DNA of 35,727 bases from an uncultured bacterium (GCA_938008595.1 CALLKD010000062.1:1-35727); one strand, 5' to 3'; shown: positions 22,721 through 31,485, numbered from the stretch's first letter. The notes: generated by a model not told the origin, from the sequence alone. Translations and numbers: made by a program.

Positions 22721-24808
22721 CTATACGTCCAAGTTCGCTAGCTTTGCGTTACTTTGGATAAATGACTTTCTACTGAGAACGTCTGAGCCCATGAGCACAT
22801 CAAAGATACGGTCTGCATCAGCTGCGTCATCAACCGTAATACGCTTCAAAAGACGCTTCTCTGGGTCCATGGTTGTTTCCTTAAGTTCTTCAGCATTCAT
22901 CTCTCCAAGACCTTTGTACCGCTGAATGTGTACCTTGGTTGATTTCTTTGTGGTAGCAGCCTCTTCAGACTCCTCCTCTGGCTCTTCTTCATTTTCATCT
23001 CCCTCAACAACTGACTCGTCAGCAGCTACGCCAAACTCTGAGAGGATCTTAAACTTCTCTTCGTCAGTGTATGCGTATCGAATCTCCTTACCACGCTTAA
23101 TCTTATAAAGCGGTGGTTGCGCAATATATATAAATCCTCCTTCAATTACCTCACGGAAGTGACGGTAGAAAAGAGTGAGAAGCAGTGTGCGGATGTGTGC
23201 ACCGTCCACGTCAGCGTCAGTTGCAATGATCACCTTGTGATATCTAAGTTTCTCAATATTAAAGATGTCACCTATGGCAGTACCAAGTGCGATAACAAGG
23301 TTCTTGATCTGTTCACTCGCAAGCATCTTATCAAGGCGCGCGCGCTCAATATTAAGAATCTTTCCACGAAGCGGAAGAATAGCCTGTGTTCTACGATCAC
23401 GTCCTCCCTTAGCAGTTCCTCCCGCAGACTCTCCCTCTACGATAAAGAGCTCTGATTCAGATGCATCCTTACTCTGACAGTCAGCAAGCTTGCCGGGTAG
23501 TGTCATTCCCTCAAGCGCACCTTTACGCATCACTGAGTCTTTTGCTGCCTTTGCTGCCTTTCGTGCCTTTAGCGCAAGCAGTACCTTGTTTACAATTGCA
23601 CGGCCATCATCAGGATTCTCTTCAAGGAACATTGCAAATGCCTCTCCAAAAACTGATTCCACGGCACTACGTGCCTCTACTGAACCAAGCTTGGCCTTTG
23701 TCTGTCCTTCAAATTGAATCTCCGGCATCTTAACCGAGACCACGGCAGTAATACCTTCAAGTGCGTCATCTCCCGTAAAGTTCTCCTCACTTTCCTTAAG
23801 AATCTTTGAGGTACGACCGTATGAATTTATGGTTCGGGTGAGTGCAGTCTTGAATCCAGTAACATGCGTACCGTGTTCTGGGTTGTAGATATTATTCGCA
23901 AACGCCATAAGTCGTGGCGTTATGTCGTCAGTGTATTGCAGTGACACTTCTACCATCACCCCGTCCTTCTCCTGATCAACATAGAAAATATTCTTGTGTG
24001 CTGCAGCCTGGTGCTGGTTATAAAACGCAACAAGTGAACGAAGACCTCCTTCAAAGTAGAAGGTCATGGACGGCACTTCGAGGCCAAGTTCGCGCAGGTA
24101 GTACGCACTCTTCTCATCTACCGTATCAAGACCGCGTGCATCGATAACACTAATGCGAGTTCCCTTCACCAAGTATGCTTGCTGGCGTACGTGCGACACA
24201 ATCTTATTCCACTCATACTTCACTTCCTCAAAAATAGTGGGGTCTGCATCAAAGCTGATAATGGTTCCATTACGTGTTGATGATCCAATCTTCTTTACAT
24301 CTCCCTTTGGCTTACCGATATTGTATTCTTGCTCGAACTTTCCCCCATCACGATGTACCTCGGCACGTGCGTAGGTTGAGAGCGCGTTTACCACTGACGC
24401 TCCCACCCCGTGTAGACCTCCTGACACCTTGTACCCTGAGGCATCACCACCAAACTTTCCTCCTGCATGGAGGGTGGTCATGATCATTTCAAGTGCAGAC
24501 TTTTTAGTCTTTGGGTGCTTATCGACAGGAATACCGCGACCATTATCGACAACACGAATTCGGTTATTTGGCAGGAGTGCTATTTCAATATCATCGGCAA
24601 ACCCACCCATCGCCTCATCGCGAGAGTTGTCAAAGATTTCCCAGATTAGGTGGTGGAGACCATCGGGACCGGTAGTACCAATGTACATACCGGGACGCTT
24701 ACGCACGGGATCAAGTCCTTCAAGTACGGTAATAGAACTTGCATCATATGCCTGCTCCTTTGCTTTTGGGGCAGCTTTTTTAGCGGTATCTTTCTCAGTT
24801 TTAGCCAT
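22721..24808 (-). CDS. gyrB: DNA gyrase subunit B (type IIA topoisomerase ATPase)
   Basis: GyrB supplies the ATPase of gyrase. The N-terminal GHKL domain is clear: VRKRPGMYIGTTGPDGLHH, EIFDNSRDEA (Mg-binding Asn), VVDNGRGIPVD and GGLHGVGASVVNALS. The TOPRIM part has FIVEGESAGGTAKGGRDR and TDADVDGAHIRTLLL, and the C-terminus has IQRYKGLGEMNA. The length is 695 residues. A Glu-rich insert (about 595-620) interrupts the TOPRIM region. ParE cannot be fully excluded, but the KGGRDRRTQAILPLRGKILN form and overall length fit GyrB-like proteins. The start at 24808 has AGGAG at 8 nt, with a TATACT -10 just upstream, so this gene uses a Shine-Dalgarno sequence. Confidence 0.93.
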   Translation of the reverse strand: MAKTEKDTAKKAAPKAKEQAYDASSITVLEGLDPVRKRPGMYIGTTGPDGLHHLIWEIFDNSRDEAMGGFADDIEIALLPNNRIRVVDNGRGIPVDKHPKTKKSALEMIMTTLHAGGKFGGDASGYKVSGGLHGVGASVVNALSTYARAEVHRDGGKFEQEYNIGKPKGDVKKIGSSTRNGTIISFDADPTIFEEVKYEWNKIVSHVRQQAYLVKGTRISVIDARGLDTVDEKSAYYLRELGLEVPSMTFYFEGGLRSLVAFYNQHQAAAHKNIFYVDQEKDGVMVEVSLQYTDDITPRLMAFANNIYNPEHGTHVTGFKTALTRTINSYGRTSKILKESEENFTGDDALEGITAVVSVKMPEIQFEGQTKAKLGSVEARSAVESVFGEAFAMFLEENPDDGRAIVNKVLLALKARKAAKAAKDSVMRKGALEGMTLPGKLADCQSKDASESELFIVEGESAGGTAKGGRDRRTQAILPLRGKILNIERARLDKMLASEQIKNLVIALGTAIGDIFNIEKLRYHKVIIATDADVDGAHIRTLLLTLFYRHFREVIEGGFIYIAQPPLYKIKRGKEIRYAYTDEEKFKILSEFGVAADESVVEGDENEEEPEEESEEAATTKKSTKVHIQRYKGLGEMNAEELKETTMDPEKRLLKRITVDDAADADRIFDVLMGSDVLSRKSFIQSNAKLANLDV

Positions 24809-24816
24809 ATCGTGTT

Positions 24817-24828
24817 CTCCTAAGTATA
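24817..24828 (-). promoter_or_regulatory. gyrB -10 and Shine-Dalgarno sequence
   Basis: On the minus strand, TATACT (24823-24828) is followed by AGGAG (24817-24821), 8 nt before the ATG at 24808. It is an exception among the core genes, which mostly lack a Shine-Dalgarno sequence. Confidence 0.5.
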
Positions 24829-24878
24829 GCATAAAACATGCCTTATTTGGCAATTTTGGGAGTCTGCCCCCCTGCTAT

Positions 24879-26771
24879 CTAGCGCACTGCAAAGCCTTCC
24901 TTGTGATTAAGTGCGTCGCTTATCTTACGCAGTACTGGATCAAGATCTGCATCGGCAAGTGTTCGCTCACGTGACTGGAATACGAGACGGAAGGCATAGG
25001 AAAGTTTGTCATCCTTAATATACCGATCAAACTGATCTACTCGTGCAAGTAACTCCCCCGCTTCCTGTATGAGTACGGTAAGCACCTCAGACTCTTCTGT
25101 TTCAAGCGGTGTCCATACGGCGATATCACGAACTGCTGATGGGTAGATTGAAAATGGTTGATACGCACCAAGGGTGGTTCGCTTTGGTTGATATTCACTT
25201 CCGAGTGTTTCGAGACTCACCCCAGAAAGATCTACTTCAGCAATACATTCTTCTTTGATAGAAATGTGCATGCCAAACTCATCGCTAAGAGCAGATGAGA
25301 CTTCAGCAAGCAGTGCTGCTGTTTTCTTTCCACTTACCTGCTTGTATCCAAATGATAGTGAGAGGTGCTCAAAGCCGTTTTCAAATACAGTACCAACTTC
25401 AAATAGTTTAATGAACGAGTCAGGACCCAGTACGCGTGGCGCCACGCTTGCCGCATGTGTAAGTGCGCTACTCATATTCTCTACAAGTGTTGTGCGAAGT
25501 GCAGGCTTTGTTTGATCGAGTGGATTAGCAAGAACGGTATCGCCCTTTGCAGCAAATGTTTGTGTGCTTATTTCAGTAAAGCCAAGCATCACCATAAAGT
25601 CCTTTATTCGCTCAATACCACGATGTCGTGCCTGGTCAGGCGCTACGGCAACAGGAGGAAGTGGTGTTGGCAGCACCCTATCGTACCCAAGCGTTCGTCC
25701 AACCTCCTCAATCAGATCTTCTGGAATGGAAAGGTCCCGTCGTTCAAACGGAACGGTGACAATGAAGATAGAGCCTTCTGTCTTGTATGAAAGTCCAAAC
25801 CGAGTAAACACTCCCTCCACCTCTTCATGTGAACATGCTATGCCGAGCACACTCTGAATCTTTTCAAGGGTGACGGTTACCGTCTGTTCAAGGTGCGGTA
25901 CTGAGTTTATTTCACTGCTACCAACCACTACAGCATCTGCACCGGCAACTTCCAAGATTAGTGCGAGCACATCACGCATACCGTATGCGGAAAGTAGGGG
26001 CGCTATCTTATTTTGATACCGCAGACTTGCATCAGTCCAAAGCTTTAATGCTTGGGAGGTCTTACGTATGCGCGTACCGTTAAAGTTTGCAGATTCAAGT
26101 ATGATGTCGGTTGTCGATTCAGTAATTGCAGCAGCAGCACCTCCCTTCACTCCTGCGATACCGAGAATAGTATCTGACGTAGCATCAGTAATAAGGAGTG
26201 TTCCCTCAGGAAGGTCATACTTCTCACCGGTAAGGGTAGTGGTGGTCTCTCCACTGCGGGCACTACGTACTCGTATTGCATACGTGTCGTTTTCTGAAGT
26301 TATTTTTGCAGCATCAAAGGCATGGAGCGGTTGCCCGATGTTTAGCATCACATAGTTTGTTGCATCTACTATGTTATTAATTGACCGCTGCCCCACAGAC
26401 TCAAGTGCCGCTACTAGCCATGCAGGTGAAGCCGTTACCGTAACTCCCGTCACCAGTGCCGCGGTATAGCGTGGGCAATCATCGGTATTCTCAATAGACA
26501 CTGAAAGTCTGTCTGTTGCTTCGGGAAGTATGAGTGGCGTACGCAGTGGATCATGGGCAAGCGGCTCGCCACGTGCAGCAGCAAGTTCATACGCAACACC
26601 ACGATGACACAGTGCATATGCGGCCCTGTCAGGGAGCACCTTTACATCAAGCATGTCACCAACAACCTCCTCAACTTCACATGAGTGAAAGGTGAACAAG
26701 TCAGAAAGCGCTTCAGTGTCTGGAAGCGGCGTGTCAAAATATTTTTGGAGCCAAGTGCGTGAGACTTTCAT
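24879..26771 (-). CDS. pheT: Phenylalanyl-tRNA synthetase beta chain, OB domain missing
   Basis: PheT pairs with PheS to charge tRNA-Phe. The start is MKVSRTWLQKYFDTPLP, and by residue ~45 the sequence passes from the N-terminal helices (SCEVEEVVGDMLDVKVLPDRA) into B3-like sequence. The tRNA-binding (EMAP-like OB) domain that normally lies in between is absent. The B3/B4 editing region (SINNIVDATNYVMLNIGQPLHAFD), B5, the inactive class II-like core and the C-terminal FDX-ACB domain (SIYPSAVRDIAVW to the end) are present. Total length is 631 residues against roughly 790 in E. coli. The ATG lies 1 nt after the pheS stop, so the two are translationally coupled; the longer frame that starts inside pheS is ignored. 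Confidence 0.95.
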   Translation of the reverse strand: MKVSRTWLQKYFDTPLPDTEALSDLFTFHSCEVEEVVGDMLDVKVLPDRAAYALCHRGVAYELAAARGEPLAHDPLRTPLILPEATDRLSVSIENTDDCPRYTAALVTGVTVTASPAWLVAALESVGQRSINNIVDATNYVMLNIGQPLHAFDAAKITSENDTYAIRVRSARSGETTTTLTGEKYDLPEGTLLITDATSDTILGIAGVKGGAAAAITESTTDIILESANFNGTRIRKTSQALKLWTDASLRYQNKIAPLLSAYGMRDVLALILEVAGADAVVVGSSEINSVPHLEQTVTVTLEKIQSVLGIACSHEEVEGVFTRFGLSYKTEGSIFIVTVPFERRDLSIPEDLIEEVGRTLGYDRVLPTPLPPVAVAPDQARHRGIERIKDFMVMLGFTEISTQTFAAKGDTVLANPLDQTKPALRTTLVENMSSALTHAASVAPRVLGPDSFIKLFEVGTVFENGFEHLSLSFGYKQVSGKKTAALLAEVSSALSDEFGMHISIKEECIAEVDLSGVSLETLGSEYQPKRTTLGAYQPFSIYPSAVRDIAVWTPLETEESEVLTVLIQEAGELLARVDQFDRYIKDDKLSYAFRLVFQSRERTLADADLDPVLRKISDALNHKEGFAVR

Positions 26772-26772
26772 A

Positions 26773-27504
26773 TTAGAGTTGCGTTTGATCAAAGCCGTAC
26801 ACAAACCGTATATCACCACCATGGAAGAGGCGGACATCTGATATGCCGTACTTAATCATGAGTAGTCGTTCAATACCACCACCAAAGGCAAAGCCTTGGT
26901 ATTTCTTAGAATCAATACCTGCGTTCTCAAGTACTCGTGGATGTACCATTCCCCCACCCATAACTTCAAGCCAACGACCCTCCTTACCGGGTGCTTCAAA
27001 CCACACATCTATTTCAACAGACGGTTCAGTGAAGGAGAAGAAGCTGGGGCGGAACCGAATCTGCACACCGTCTCCTAAATATTCCTTAAAGAATTGTTCG
27101 AGTGTTCCCTTTAGGTGTGCAAGTGAAATATTCTCACCAACTACCAAACCTTCACTCTGAAAGAATTGCGCTTCATGGGTTGCATCAGTTGCTTCGTTAC
27201 GAAACACCTTCCCCGGCACGATGATACGGTACGGAGGCTCTATACCTTTTTTCATCTGACTCTCCATGTAACGGATCTGCATGGGTGAGGTGTGTGTGCG
27301 CAATACAGAACCCTCGCGGCCTTGTATCCAAAAAGTGTCCTGCATGTCACGTGCTGGATGGTCAGCAGGAATGTTGAGCGCATCAAAGTTATAATGCTCC
27401 TCTTCAAGCTCGGGTCCGTGAGAAACACCAAAGCCCATACGGGAAAAAATGTCCGCAATATCACGGATAGCGACAGTTATAGGATGGAGACGTCCCTGGC
27501 TCAT
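26773..27504 (-). CDS. pheS: Phenylalanyl-tRNA synthetase alpha chain, short form
   Basis: PheS carries the catalytic site. The 243-residue protein begins MSQGRLHPITVAIRDIADIF, at the edge of the class II core. The N-terminal coiled-coil domain of about 90 residues that contacts tRNA-Phe is missing. Core motifs are visible: FDALNIPADHPARDMQDTF (motif 1 region), LRTHTSPMQIRYM, PGKVFRNEATDATHEAQFFQ (motif 2) and GFAFGGGIERLLMIKYGI (motif 3). Loss of the coiled coil is matched by loss of the OB domain in PheT. TATACT ends 8 nt before the ATG, so the mRNA has almost no leader. It is divergent from the glycosyltransferase gene. Confidence 0.95.
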   Translation of the reverse strand: MSQGRLHPITVAIRDIADIFSRMGFGVSHGPELEEEHYNFDALNIPADHPARDMQDTFWIQGREGSVLRTHTSPMQIRYMESQMKKGIEPPYRIIVPGKVFRNEATDATHEAQFFQSEGLVVGENISLAHLKGTLEQFFKEYLGDGVQIRFRPSFFSFTEPSVEIDVWFEAPGKEGRWLEVMGGGMVHPRVLENAGIDSKKYQGFAFGGGIERLLMIKYGISDVRLFHGGDIRFVYGFDQTQL

Positions 27505-27512
27505 GTTGGGCT

Positions 27513-27518
27513 AGTATA
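27513..27518 (-). promoter_or_regulatory. -10 element for pheS, near-leaderless
   Basis: On the minus strand, TATACT ends 8 nt before the pheS ATG. Confidence 0.5.
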
Positions 27519-27553
27519 CCTTGAGTAGTATAGAAAAAATAGCCCGTATTTGC

Positions 27554-27559
27554 TATACT
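27554..27559 (+). promoter_or_regulatory. -10 element for the glycosyltransferase gene
   Basis: TATACT lies 29 nt before the ATG at 27589, giving a leader of about 23 nt with only a weak AGG as a possible ribosome binding site. It is divergent from the pheS promoter. Confidence 0.45.
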
Positions 27560-27588
27560 GCTTCAAACAACGACTATAGGTAATAGAT

Positions 27589-28830
27589 ATGGACCTTACA
27601 CTCCTAGCACTTCCCTTTATTTTTATTACGATCTATTTTGAATCGTTTCTTTTGGTAACCTTTCTTTCACGTCCTGCACGTGAGCGTCGTGCAATGGTTC
27701 GAGGAGATTACTTCCCGCCCGTAGCAGTAATTGTCCCTTGCTACAACGAGGAGAACACAATTAAAGGAACTATTGATTCCCTTCTTGCCCTCAACTATCC
27801 CGCAGACAAGCTCTCCATTGTGCTTGTTGATGACGGCTCTAAGGACAACACGCCTGCGGTAATGGATGGCTATAGCGACCATCCACAAATCATGGTGATT
27901 CATAAAGAGAACGGTGGTAAGCACACGGCCCTTAATCTTGGTATTGAGCGTGTGCCCCATGCAGAATTTTTTGGATGTCTGGACGCCGACTCCTTTGTAG
28001 ACCCTGATGCACTTGCTGAAATTGTAGGACACTTTAACAACCCTTCTGTTGCTGCTGTGACAGCTGCCATGTCAGTACACGAGCCTAAGGGCATTCTTGA
28101 GCGCATGCAGAATGCTGAATATATCTTTGGTATTGCCCTCCGTCATATTATTTCTTCAGTAAACGGACTATATGTAACACCAGGCCCTTTCTCCTTCTAT
28201 CGTCGATCAATCATTGTTGAGCTTGGAGGGTTTAGAAAGGGTCACAACACTGAAGACCTTGAGATGGCGCTTCGTATACAGGAGGCTGGCTACACAATTG
28301 AAAACGCACCTCGTGCACGGGTATATACAAAGACCCCAACCACCGTACCGTCTCTTGTTAAGCAGCGTGTGCGCTGGACCACTGGCTTCGTTCGTAACGT
28401 AATGTTTGAATACCGTGGACTCATTGCAAACCCTAAATTCGGTACCCTTGGGCTTGTCGTACTCCCCCTTGGACTTATTGCCATTGTGGGAGGTATCTTC
28501 ATTTTTGTGCTTGCCGTTACCCAGTTTATTAAGTCAGTAATAAACGGGTATGCCCTTATAAGTGGTGTGCCACTCTCCTATACCTTTTCTCCTCAATGGC
28601 TAAACTTTGATGTGTTCTTTATTCCTGTCACCGGACTCATTCTGCTCAGTATCATTGCCATGACAGGCTCGGTGACCCTTATGATTGTGGGTAAGAGAAT
28701 CTCACGTACCCCAAGTTCCCTCTTTGCAGGTATCATCGCCTACCTCCTCTTCTACGGTATGATTGCCCCTCTGTGGCTTATTAGAACCGTATATGACATT
28801 GTAACCGGCACAAAGCGTTCCTGGAGGTAG
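27589..28830 (+). CDS. Membrane-bound family 2 glycosyltransferase
   Basis: This is a GT-A-fold glycosyltransferase of the processive type (related to chitin, hyaluronan, cellulose or poly-GlcNAc synthases). An N-terminal membrane helix (2-26) is followed by the catalytic domain with VPCYNEE, VDDGSKDN (Asp81-82), CLDADS (DXD at 132-134), NTED (220-223) and QRVRW (259-263). These are the D, DXD, TED and QXXRW motifs needed for chain synthesis. Four or so C-terminal membrane helices probably form an export channel. The length of 413 residues suits a compact member. The sugar cannot be read from the sequence. The next gene encodes a membrane-anchored thioredoxin-like protein with its own promoter. 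Confidence 0.88.
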   Translation: MDLTLLALPFIFITIYFESFLLVTFLSRPARERRAMVRGDYFPPVAVIVPCYNEENTIKGTIDSLLALNYPADKLSIVLVDDGSKDNTPAVMDGYSDHPQIMVIHKENGGKHTALNLGIERVPHAEFFGCLDADSFVDPDALAEIVGHFNNPSVAAVTAAMSVHEPKGILERMQNAEYIFGIALRHIISSVNGLYVTPGPFSFYRRSIIVELGGFRKGHNTEDLEMALRIQEAGYTIENAPRARVYTKTPTTVPSLVKQRVRWTTGFVRNVMFEYRGLIANPKFGTLGLVVLPLGLIAIVGGIFIFVLAVTQFIKSVINGYALISGVPLSYTFSPQWLNFDVFFIPVTGLILLSIIAMTGSVTLMIVGKRISRTPSSLFAGIIAYLLFYGMIAPLWLIRTVYDIVTGTKRSWR

Positions 28831-28873
28831 TTACCGGACAGGCGTATACTAGAAGCACACTAACAAATAATTC

Positions 28874-29551
28874 ATGTCGCAACTCACCCGTAATTCACTG
28901 CTCGCCCTTGCTATCACGCTCGCTATTATCGGAACTGTACTGTTTGCCGTTAACTACCTTAACCAGCAGCGTGTAGCACAGCTTAACGATCTTCAGGACC
29001 GTCTTGCAACTGACACACTTTCCGTTGAGACACAGTTTGCACTCCTTGAGTCAGCTCCGTGTGAGGATGTTGCGCAGGGTAATACACTCTCACAAGAAGT
29101 AAGTAATCTCGGAGACCGCTTGAATGTAACCGAAAGCCGTCTTGGGAGCACCGACTCACAGGTTGTTGAACTAAAGAAGCAGTACACCCTTCTGCAGATC
29201 CGTGACTACCTTCTCACGAAGCGTCTTTCAACTACCTGTAAGATTAGCCCGACCGTAGCACTCTACTTCTACTCAAACACCCCAGGCGCATGTACCGACT
29301 GTGATCGTGCGAGTTACGCACTCTCATATCTTCACAAAACATATCCTGCCCTTCGTGTGTACTCATTTGACTACAACCTAGAGCTCGGTGCACTTAAGAC
29401 TCTCATTGCTGTAAAGAATGTAAAACCAGAATTCCCTGCCTTTGTAATTGATGGCAAGACCACTTATGGCTTTACCACCCTTGATGAGTTTGAGAAGAAC
29501 TTCCCTGCCACACTGTTTGCAACAAGTACACCAACTACAACCAAGAAGTAG
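28874..29551 (+). CDS. Membrane-anchored thioredoxin-like protein with coiled coil
   Basis: The N-terminal helix (residues 9-28) anchors the protein with its C-terminus outside. A coiled-coil-like stretch follows (about 30-115, with an isolated Cys in the middle). The C-terminal domain begins TVALYFYSN and contains ACTDCD, a CXXC redox motif, then EFPAFVIDG, matching the cis-proline loop of thioredoxin folds. It is probably an extracytoplasmic thiol oxidoreductase or a structural relative; the partner is unknown. A TATACT -10 lies 23 nt before the ATG with no clear Shine-Dalgarno sequence. A perfect bidirectional terminator follows. Cysteine-rich secreted proteins elsewhere in the window are possible clients, but that is inference. 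Confidence 0.75.
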   Translation: MSQLTRNSLLALAITLAIIGTVLFAVNYLNQQRVAQLNDLQDRLATDTLSVETQFALLESAPCEDVAQGNTLSQEVSNLGDRLNVTESRLGSTDSQVVELKKQYTLLQIRDYLLTKRLSTTCKISPTVALYFYSNTPGACTDCDRASYALSYLHKTYPALRVYSFDYNLELGALKTLIAVKNVKPEFPAFVIDGKTTYGFTTLDEFEKNFPATLFATSTPTTTKK

Positions 29552-29561
29552 CCAGGTACAG

Positions 29562-29594
29562 AAAACCCCCGAGACCGGTGGTCTCGGGGGTTTT
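29562..29594. terminator. Bidirectional terminator between the thioredoxin-like gene and tRNA-Thr
   Basis: A 15-bp perfect stem (AAAACCCCCGAGACC and complement) with a 3-nt loop and a T-run on each strand lies between the plus-strand gene and the minus-strand tRNA. Confidence 0.92.
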
Positions 29595-29599
29595 TCATT

Positions 29600-29675
29600 T
29601 GGAGCCGAGAGCGAGGCTTGAACTCGCGACCTACGGTTTACAAAACCGTTGCTCTACCAACTGAGCTATCTCGGC
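29600..29675 (-). tRNA. tRNA-Thr (anticodon UGU)
   Basis: The 76-nt cloverleaf is complete: acceptor GCCGAGA / TCTCGGC, D arm GCTC/GAGC, anticodon stem ACGGT / ACCGT with loop TTTGTAA (anticodon TGT at 29640-29642), T arm GCGAG / CTCGC, and an encoded 3' CCA. The discriminator base is U73, whereas E. coli tRNA-Thr has A73. It begins 4 nt past the stop of the gene at 29679 and probably shares its transcript, then ends at the terminator. Confidence 0.97.
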
Positions 29676-29678
29676 ACA

Positions 29679-30113
29679 TTACTCCCCTTTCACGTCTCCT
29701 GACTCTACCATTATTTCCCTAGTAATTTCAACTGGGGTAACTGGGACATTCAAACGAACACCCCGAAGGCTCCGTATGGTGCGTCTACGAGGCTGTGAAA
29801 GGCTCTGTACGCGGCGTTCTCGTAGTGTTGCCACTGCACGCGAGAGGAACTTCTCAACACCACGTACGGCCAGCAAGGTCTGGTGCGCTGCACGGTGTGC
29901 AAGCGACTCAAACCCATTTATTACCGTCTCGTGGAAGAACGCCTGCCAGTCAACATGATGCAGTATAAATAGATTTTTCGCTACCCAGACATCAAGTCTG
30001 GCGCGTGCCTGCTCTCCCACCCGCTTCCCTCGCTTCTTTTCAAAGGACGTAACGGTGAGGAACAAGAAAAACAGTATGACGGCAGAAAGAGTAATTGCGT
30101 ATGACGTAGTCAT
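29679..30113 (-). CDS. Single-pass membrane protein, basic tail, 144 aa
   Basis: One N-terminal hydrophobic segment (residues 5-23) is followed by KKRGKR and a long basic region with many Arg and His residues (RERRVQSLSQPRRRTIRSLRG). By the positive-inside rule the tail is cytoplasmic. No domain is recognised. It lies 24 nt after tsf and only 3 nt before the tRNA-Thr gene, so it is likely cotranscribed with both. A weak -10-like element (TAGACC) ends 6 nt before the ATG. The position is housekeeping in nature, which suggests a lineage-conserved small protein, but I cannot prove this. Confidence 0.65.
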   Translation of the reverse strand: MTTSYAITLSAVILFFLFLTVTSFEKKRGKRVGEQARARLDVWVAKNLFILHHVDWQAFFHETVINGFESLAHRAAHQTLLAVRGVEKFLSRAVATLRERRVQSLSQPRRRTIRSLRGVRLNVPVTPVEITREIMVESGDVKGE

Positions 30114-30136
30114 GGGTGTGGTCTACCCGAAGAACA

Positions 30137-30721
30137 CTATCCGCGAGTAGAGAAACGTACGAACTTTGAAATTTCAACACGCTCCCCAAACTTCTGTGAA
30201 GCCTCGTTTACAAGATCAGTTACCGTCTTACTTTCATCCTTAATGTATGACTGGTTCATAAGTACCTGATCCTTGAAGTAGCTTTGCATCTTTCCTTCAA
30301 GAATTTTCTCCTGCATCTCTGCTGGTTTGTCCTTTACTTCTTCAACAAAGATCGCATGTGCAGCAGTCCGTGCCTCTGGTGCAATCTCACCATCGTGTAG
30401 GTAGGTAGGGTTACCTGCTGCCACCTGCATCGCAATTTCGCGTGCTAGTGCTGGAAACTCTGGATTACGCGCTACGAAGTCAGTCTCGCAAGAAAGCAGT
30501 ACCATTGCACCAATCTCGCTGCCGTGAACGTAGGTACCGATAGTACCAGCACCAAGTTCACGATCAGACTTCTTGTCTGCAGCTGCACCTGATCGCTTAC
30601 GGAGAATAACCTCTGCCTTATCCATGTCTCCACCAGCCTCTTCAAGTGCCTTCTTACACTGCATGATTGATACGCCCGTCTTATCTCGAAGCTCCTTAAG
30701 TGTATCCATTCCTATTTCCAT
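30137..30721 (-). CDS. tsf: Elongation factor Ts
   Basis: EF-Ts recycles EF-Tu by exchanging GDP for GTP. The UBA-like N-terminus (LRDKTGVSIMQCKKALEEAGGDMDKA) and the core TDFVARNPEF motif are clear. At 194 residues it is much shorter than the E. coli protein (283), resembling the compact forms such as that of Thermus, with one core subdomain and no coiled-coil insert. Two starts are possible: 30721 (MEIGMDTLK) or 30709 (MDTLK). AGGA just before the second ATG is too close for a standard Shine-Dalgarno sequence. It follows rpsB by 62 nt, the usual rpsB-tsf order. Confidence 0.96.
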   Translation of the reverse strand: MEIGMDTLKELRDKTGVSIMQCKKALEEAGGDMDKAEVILRKRSGAAADKKSDRELGAGTIGTYVHGSEIGAMVLLSCETDFVARNPEFPALAREIAMQVAAGNPTYLHDGEIAPEARTAAHAIFVEEVKDKPAEMQEKILEGKMQSYFKDQVLMNQSYIKDESKTVTDLVNEASQKFGERVEISKFVRFSTRG

Positions 30722-30783
30722 ATGTACAAAAAATTAAGTGTAGTGCCAATATTCTAACAAGCACAAAACACGTACTACGTGTG

Positions 30784-31485
30784 TTATGCCTTAGCCCCTT
30801 CCGCAAACGCTGCCGCCAATTCGTCAAGAATCAATGACACAGTCTGTCGAGATGCATCGTTTGTTACGATCGGGAAGCGTGCTTCCTTAAGGTCACAGTC
30901 TGAAGACATGATGCCGATAACAGGAATACCTGCATCAAGCGCTTCCTTGGTTGCATGTGCCTCGGCCTTTGTGTCAACAATCACCATTGCGTCAGGACGC
31001 TTTGAAAGATTCGTGATACCACCAAGACGAGTTTCAAGTCGCTCAATTTCACGGTCAATGAAAATACGCTCAAGCTTAGTGTATAGCTTTGCAAGCTCTC
31101 CAGAGTCACGCTTCTGAGTAAGATCAGCAAGACGGTCAATACGCTTCTTGATCTCAACGAAGTTTGAGATTGTTCCTCCAAGCCATCGTCCAGCTACATA
31201 GGGCTGTCCAATACGAGAAGCAGCTGCCTTAACCTCATCAGAAACCTCACGCTTTCCTCCAACAAACAAAACTACCTTTCCAGCAGTAGCAAGTGTTGCC
31301 ATTGCCTGCTTAGCAGTCTTTAGCTGTTCATCAGTCTTAGAAAGGTCGAAGATTTCTACCTTTGATTTTGTTCCAATAACAAACTTCTTCATTGAAGGAT
31401 GTCTGCGGCTTTTTACCTGCGCAAAGTGAGCACCCGTCTCAAAAAGACGGTCAACACCAGCACCGGCCATTTCAGTGGCTGTCAT
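30784..31485 (-). CDS. rpsB: 30S ribosomal protein S2
   Basis: S2 is a late-assembling 30S protein. The 233-residue sequence shows the typical ETGAHFAQVKSRRHPSMKKF start, LFVGGKREVSDEVKAAASR, YVAGRWLGGTISNF, the ERIFIDREIERLE helix and the C-terminal DAMVIVDTKAEAHATKEA and GIPVIGIMSSDCD motifs. The start at 31485 (ATG) is preceded by TATTCT, which ends 9 nt upstream. The frame could begin two codons earlier at TTG, which is less likely. It is followed by tsf and preceded by prfA, about 58 nt away. Confidence 0.96.
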   Translation of the reverse strand: MTATEMAGAGVDRLFETGAHFAQVKSRRHPSMKKFVIGTKSKVEIFDLSKTDEQLKTAKQAMATLATAGKVVLFVGGKREVSDEVKAAASRIGQPYVAGRWLGGTISNFVEIKKRIDRLADLTQKRDSGELAKLYTKLERIFIDREIERLETRLGGITNLSKRPDAMVIVDTKAEAHATKEALDAGIPVIGIMSSDCDLKEARFPIVTNDASRQTVSLILDELAAAFAEGAKA

